NCBI RefSeq assembly: GCF_016482785.1
Contig: NZ_JAEMXM010000001.1
Coordinates: 372,001 to 436,000 of the forward strand
Length of the DNA: 64,000 bases
Direction of reading: 5' to 3'
From: Paenibacillus alkalitolerans
GTDB lineage: Bacteria; Bacillota; Bacilli; Paenibacillales; YIM-B00363
In this document: positions 61,030-64,000 of the stretch, piece after piece
How positions within the stretch are numbered: position 1 is the stretch's first letter
Layout: every line of letters begins with the position of its first letter
Made by a program: the position numbers and the translations under genes
Notes under the pieces: model-generated
Told to the model about the DNA's origin: nothing
The model's input: only the letters and a program-made list of their open reading frames with translations
The model's database searches: none

Positions 61030-62470
61030 ACGTTTCCACCTCGTCTTCTTCCGGCATCCTCGTCAGGAACTCGAACCGGCTCCGTTTGATGCCCGCCTTC
61101 AGCATCGCCTGCTGCACCTTCTCGGACAGCATGCCGACCCGCTTGTGTTTGCCGACGATTTTGATCACCCTGTGCGTACCCTCCTCTTCGATCACATCTT
61201 CGGAGATGAACTTGTAAATCGGGTTCACGATCGGCTCCAGCCCCTCAGAACCCAATATCTCCGAAACCGACGTAACCTTCCGGGTGCCGTCCGCCAACTT
61301 TTCCTGATAAATAATGAACTTCACCGCCGTACAAATATTGCGGAGCGCCAGCTCCGCAGGCTCGTTCGATGCCATCAGGTAAGCTGTCAGAAACCGGTAG
61401 ATAGCCTCTTTGTCCCCTTCCGCGTGAAGTGTCGAGAAGAAATAGTGGCCGGTCTGCGCCGCGCGCAGCGCCGTCGCGAACTCGCCCGGCGTGCGAAGCT
61501 CGCCGGGTCCGATCCAATGCGGTGACTGCCGCATCGCGTTGATCAGCAGATTCTCCATCGTCGCGGGGCTGGAGTCGTCTTCTTCCGGAACCGACTCGTA
61601 TTGCAGAACGTCGTTGATGATTTTGCCGTGATCGCTGTCTCCCTGCCGCCGCAGAAGCCTCATCTCCGACGGGTTTTCGATCGTGATGATCCTTGACAAC
61701 GGATTGATTTCCTTGACGAGTACTTCGTTCAGCGTTGTCTTGCCGCTTCCCGTCGGCCCTACCGTTATCCAAGACAAGTCCGCCTTCGGAATGAGCGACA
61801 GAAGCTTGAACATGTTGACCGAGAACGACTCGTTGCGGATCATCGTCTCCGGGGTAATCGACTTCTTGCTGAACTTCCGGATGACGAAAGCCGGCATGCC
61901 GTACGGCGAGATCTCGGCATGGGTAGCGTTGACGCGGTAACCCTCGATCGTCCGCGCGTTGACCATCGGAACCTTCGGTGTAAGCCGCACTTTGGATACG
62001 CCGATCAGCTTCGAGATAATCCGCTCCATATGCTCGCGGTCGCTGAATTGCTGATCCCACCTCAGCGTCTTGCCGCCGCTCTCGACGAAAATTTGCTCCG
62101 GACCGTTCGCCCGGATTTCGTCGATGGAGGGGTCTTCCATCGCTTTCGTAATCGGACCGTAGTGAGTGATCTCGTCGATCAACGCCCGCTTCAGAGACAG
62201 CAGATCGTAATACCCTTCGACGTTCGGCCGCTGCGAGTCGACGAACTCATGAATGTAAGACTGCGCCATCTCGCGTTTGCGGGCAGGATCGCTCTCTCGC
62301 CGGAACGCGTGCGTCGCGATCTTGGTAATATATTTCTGGCACAGCTCCAGCACTTCTTCGAACGTGATCGTCGTATATTTTTTTCTTAGCTCCTCCATGT
62401 CTTCCGTATTCTGTACCTGGTTTTGAGATACTTTTTGCTGCATGTCGCTGATTTTCGCTCGAGTAAGCAA
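61016..62470 (-). CDS. CpaF/TadA-family secretion ATPase
   Basis: A 484-residue hexameric motor of the T2SS/T4P/T4SS (GspE/VirB11) superfamily. Walker A is TVGPTGSGKTTLNE (near residue 240), the Asp box IITIENPSEM follows, Walker B region has IGPGELRTPGEF (near 320) and the His box FFSTLHAEGDKE. The catalytic Glu is present, so it should be active. Start is TTG 62470 with AGGAG eight bases upstream. The first 110 residues form a helical N-domain typical of CpaF. It would power pilus assembly or export through the TadB/TadC platform. Confidence 0.88.
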   Translation of the reverse strand: MLTRAKISDMQQKVSQNQVQNTEDMEELRKKYTTITFEEVLELCQKYITKIATHAFRRESDPARKREMAQSYIHEFVDSQRPNVEGYYDLLSLKRALIDEITHYGPITKAMEDPSIDEIRANGPEQIFVESGGKTLRWDQQFSDREHMERIISKLIGVSKVRLTPKVPMVNARTIEGYRVNATHAEISPYGMPAFVIRKFSKKSITPETMIRNESFSVNMFKLLSLIPKADLSWITVGPTGSGKTTLNEVLVKEINPLSRIITIENPSEMRLLRRQGDSDHGKIINDVLQYESVPEEDDSSPATMENLLINAMRQSPHWIGPGELRTPGEFATALRAAQTGHYFFSTLHAEGDKEAIYRFLTAYLMASNEPAELALRNICTAVKFIIYQEKLADGTRKVTSVSEILGSEGLEPIVNPIYKFISEDVIEEEGTHRVIKIVGKHKRVGMLSEKVQQAMLKAGIKRSRFEFLTRMPEEDEVETYDIP

Positions 62471-62485
62471 ACGCCTCTCTCCTCT

Positions 62486-63313
62486 CTAGTGGGATGCGAG
62501 AATGTCGGCCAACCTGCGGATTTCTCTCAAAAAGTACTTATTGACGAACGGGTTGTCCCGCACGTAAAGCTTTCCGTCAAGCGCATACGCAGCGGCTTCT
62601 TTGACGAGCGGCACAGCCGCAACGATGTTGAAGCCGAGCTCCTTCAGCACTTTGTAATCGTATTGGATGTCCTGCAGGTTCATAAAGACAACGCTCGTAA
62701 ATTTCGCCGTGCTGATACCGACCGATGAGGCGTAATCCAGAAGCTTGAGAATATTGCCGGACGTTTCGATCCGTTCGGCGGCGGTGAAAAATCCGATATG
62801 GCAATATTTCATCGCCCCGAGACAAAACTCAAGCGGCGGAATGTTCGGAATATCAAGCAGTACGAGATCGAACATGCCCTTGAGCCTTTCGATCACTCTC
62901 TCCAGATGCTCGAATTCGAAATCGAAGTACTCCTCGATCAAGTCATGCGGACTCGGCGAGAGCAGGTACAGCCTATCGTACTTCGTGCGCAATATTTCCT
63001 CCCTGAATTCCGTTTTGTCGCTCTTGAGCACCTTAATCAGGCCATGCCCCCGCTTGTTCGGATGAACTGCGAGATGCTGATAGATGTTCGGATAAAACAC
63101 TTTCAAATCCACGATGCAAGTATTTAAGCCTTTCTGCGCCAACAGATACCCCAGGTTGCTGATGAGCAGCGCATTGTCGGTATAGTCGCTGGCCGGCACG
63201 AATCCTACTACGCTGTAGATAAGGCCGCTTTCCTGGAGCGCGGCGCCTACCAAATCTTTAGGAGATATTTTTTGGAGGATGCCGGCTATGGTGCGCTCTG
63301 CTTGTCGATCCAT
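62486..63313 (-). CDS. CpaE-like MinD/ParA-fold protein without Walker A motif
   Basis: A 275-residue protein. The fold is that of CpaE/TadZ (MinD/ParA-like): VVGFVPASDYTDNALLISNL occupies the P-loop position, LNTCIVDLKVFYP the switch strand and FDLVLLDIPNIPPLEF the Walker B strand. The KGGxGKT/S P-loop lysines are absent, so it cannot bind ATP in the usual way. TadZ/CpaE proteins localise the Tad machine at the cell pole. It overlaps the preceding gene by 28 bases. Confidence 0.72.
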   Translation of the reverse strand: MDRQAERTIAGILQKISPKDLVGAALQESGLIYSVVGFVPASDYTDNALLISNLGYLLAQKGLNTCIVDLKVFYPNIYQHLAVHPNKRGHGLIKVLKSDKTEFREEILRTKYDRLYLLSPSPHDLIEEYFDFEFEHLERVIERLKGMFDLVLLDIPNIPPLEFCLGAMKYCHIGFFTAAERIETSGNILKLLDYASSVGISTAKFTSVVFMNLQDIQYDYKVLKELGFNIVAAVPLVKEAAAYALDGKLYVRDNPFVNKYFLREIRRLADILASH

Positions 63314-64000
63314 GACTCCACCTCATTTTGCAGCGTAGGCAGCTGGTCCATTATGACGTTGCTTTGGCTTCGGCTCAGAATGGTGATCAGCAGCGATCTT
63401 CCTTCCAGGCCCTTATATTTGGCGTAGTTGTCGATCTGTTGCTTGGTGCCTTCAAGCAGAAGCGCCCGCGGTTGGATGCTCTTTAGGAAATCTTCGCTCT
63501 TCATGACTCGCTGCCGCTTGTCTTCGTCCAGCTTAAGCACCTCTTTGTACACTTCATAGATGGAATGGCTGTTGGCGTTGAGCATATCTTTCACGACGAT
63601 GCTGTCGAACAGCACTTCCGTCTTGGTCACCTTGCCCCGGGATACGCTGTAGATGTCGTTGGGATTGCCGCTTGCCGCAGGGGCGTCGGTTTCGTAGGAT
63701 ACCCGGATGCGGACACGGTCGCCAGGCATTAGGATATCTCCGCCTGCTTCGAGGAAGTTATAAGGAAGAGTAAGCACCTCATGCGTCTCTTCCAGTTCGT
63801 ACAGCCATTCGTTCTTCAACGGCTTCTCGCTTGTCAGTTGATCCTTGTAAAGCACGCTGTTGTTCCTTATGTAATATTTCGTGAACTTTCCCAGCACCTC
63901 CGGCAGATCGCCGGCCAGAAGCATATCGTTCGTATATTCTTTCTTGATAATGGAATATTTCTCAATCTGTTTCTCCGTCAGAACGGTGAAGGCCGGGATG
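63286..64000 (-). CDS. SAF-domain, CpaB/RcpC-like protein (5' end outside window)
   Basis: At least 238 residues; the frame is open to the window edge, and the first in-frame ATG (63924) is internal, so the true start lies beyond 64000. The visible part has AFTVLTEKQIEKYSIIKKEY, and NNSVLYKDQLTSEKP, typical of the SAF domain of CpaB/RcpC proteins, then GDRVRIRVSYET, a strand pattern also seen in CpaB. CpaB proteins are membrane-anchored parts of Tad systems on the outer face. As the first visible gene of the operon it suggests more Tad genes to the right. Confidence 0.65.
   Translation of the reverse strand, partial: IPAFTVLTEKQIEKYSIIKKEYTNDMLLAGDLPEVLGKFTKYYIRNNSVLYKDQLTSEKPLKNEWLYELEETHEVLTLPYNFLEAGGDILMPGDRVRIRVSYETDAPAASGNPNDIYSVSRGKVTKTEVLFDSIVVKDMLNANSHSIYEVYKEVLKLDEDKRQRVMKSEDFLKSIQPRALLLEGTKQQIDNYAKYKGLEGRSLLITILSRSQSNVIMDQLPTLQNEVESWIDKQSAP

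Overview
The window looks like part of a Paenibacillus- or Cohnella-like chromosome (Firmicutes, Paenibacillaceae). The evidence is strong GGAGG-type ribosome binding sites, ATG/GTG/TTG starts, YesM/YesN-type two-component genes beside carbohydrate ABC transporters, a spore-germination permease fragment, an MreB paralogue and many plant-polysaccharide enzymes. No rRNA, tRNA or CRISPR array was seen.

Region 1 (1-11.5 kb) is accessory and badly worn. It opens with a large XRE/ATPase regulator that runs off the left edge. From 2.3 to 5.7 kb lie broken or pasted genes: a tautomerase start, a Tn3 transposase tail, a truncated CDGSH protein, an intact AT-rich HD-domain gene, two NIPSNAP paralogues, an MFS-like tail, an IS1595 tail, four ~20-bp tandem repeats and a GerAB tail. 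A Tn3-family transposon (res site, tnpR, tnpA, right inverted repeat) follows and cuts off the 3' end of a hypothetical membrane-anchored protein gene. An MreB paralogue closes the region.

Region 2 (11.7-22.2 kb) is for hemicellulose: a GH127 arabinofuranosidase with a divergent AraC regulator, a GH10-GH43 operon with a clear sigma-A promoter and a second GH43 reduced to its two ends, then transketolase with a divergent LysR regulator, a cell-wall amidase and a small CxxC protein. Region 3 (22.2-31.8 kb) holds a five-gene oligopeptide-type ABC transporter operon, a J-domain-like membrane protein, an ABC-F ATPase with an attenuator-like leader, and a small membrane protein.

Region 4 (31.8-43.6 kb) is a uronide system. 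A YesM/YesN pair precedes a CUT1 ABC transporter operon that continues into GH105 unsaturated glucuronyl hydrolase, 5-dehydro-4-deoxyglucarate dehydratase, 2-oxoglutarate-semialdehyde dehydrogenase and galactarate dehydratase. A cre-like box lies upstream. A glycogen/alpha-glucan phosphorylase without the usual N-terminal domain sits between this and region 5.

Region 5 (46.1-64.0 kb, continuing past the right edge) is the most interesting part: 18 co-directional, tightly spaced or overlapping genes ending at one terminator. The first eight resemble a Tad/Flp pilus machine (SAF/CpaB-like, CpaE-like without a Walker A motif, CpaF/TadA ATPase, TadB, TadC, a Flp-like small membrane protein and two TadE/F-like proteins). 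They run straight into a type VII secretion set: YukD-like ubiquitin fold, a beta-propeller protein, a three-ATPase EccC/EssC protein without FHA domains, two WXG100 proteins, a glycine-zipper toxin-like protein with a six-helix membrane partner, and three further proteins, two of them secreted. None of EsaA, EssA, EssB, EccB, EccD or EccE is present in the window. I read this as a hybrid Tad-type VII secretion system in which the Tad motor and platform may replace the usual type VII membrane parts; this is inference from gene order and needs testing.
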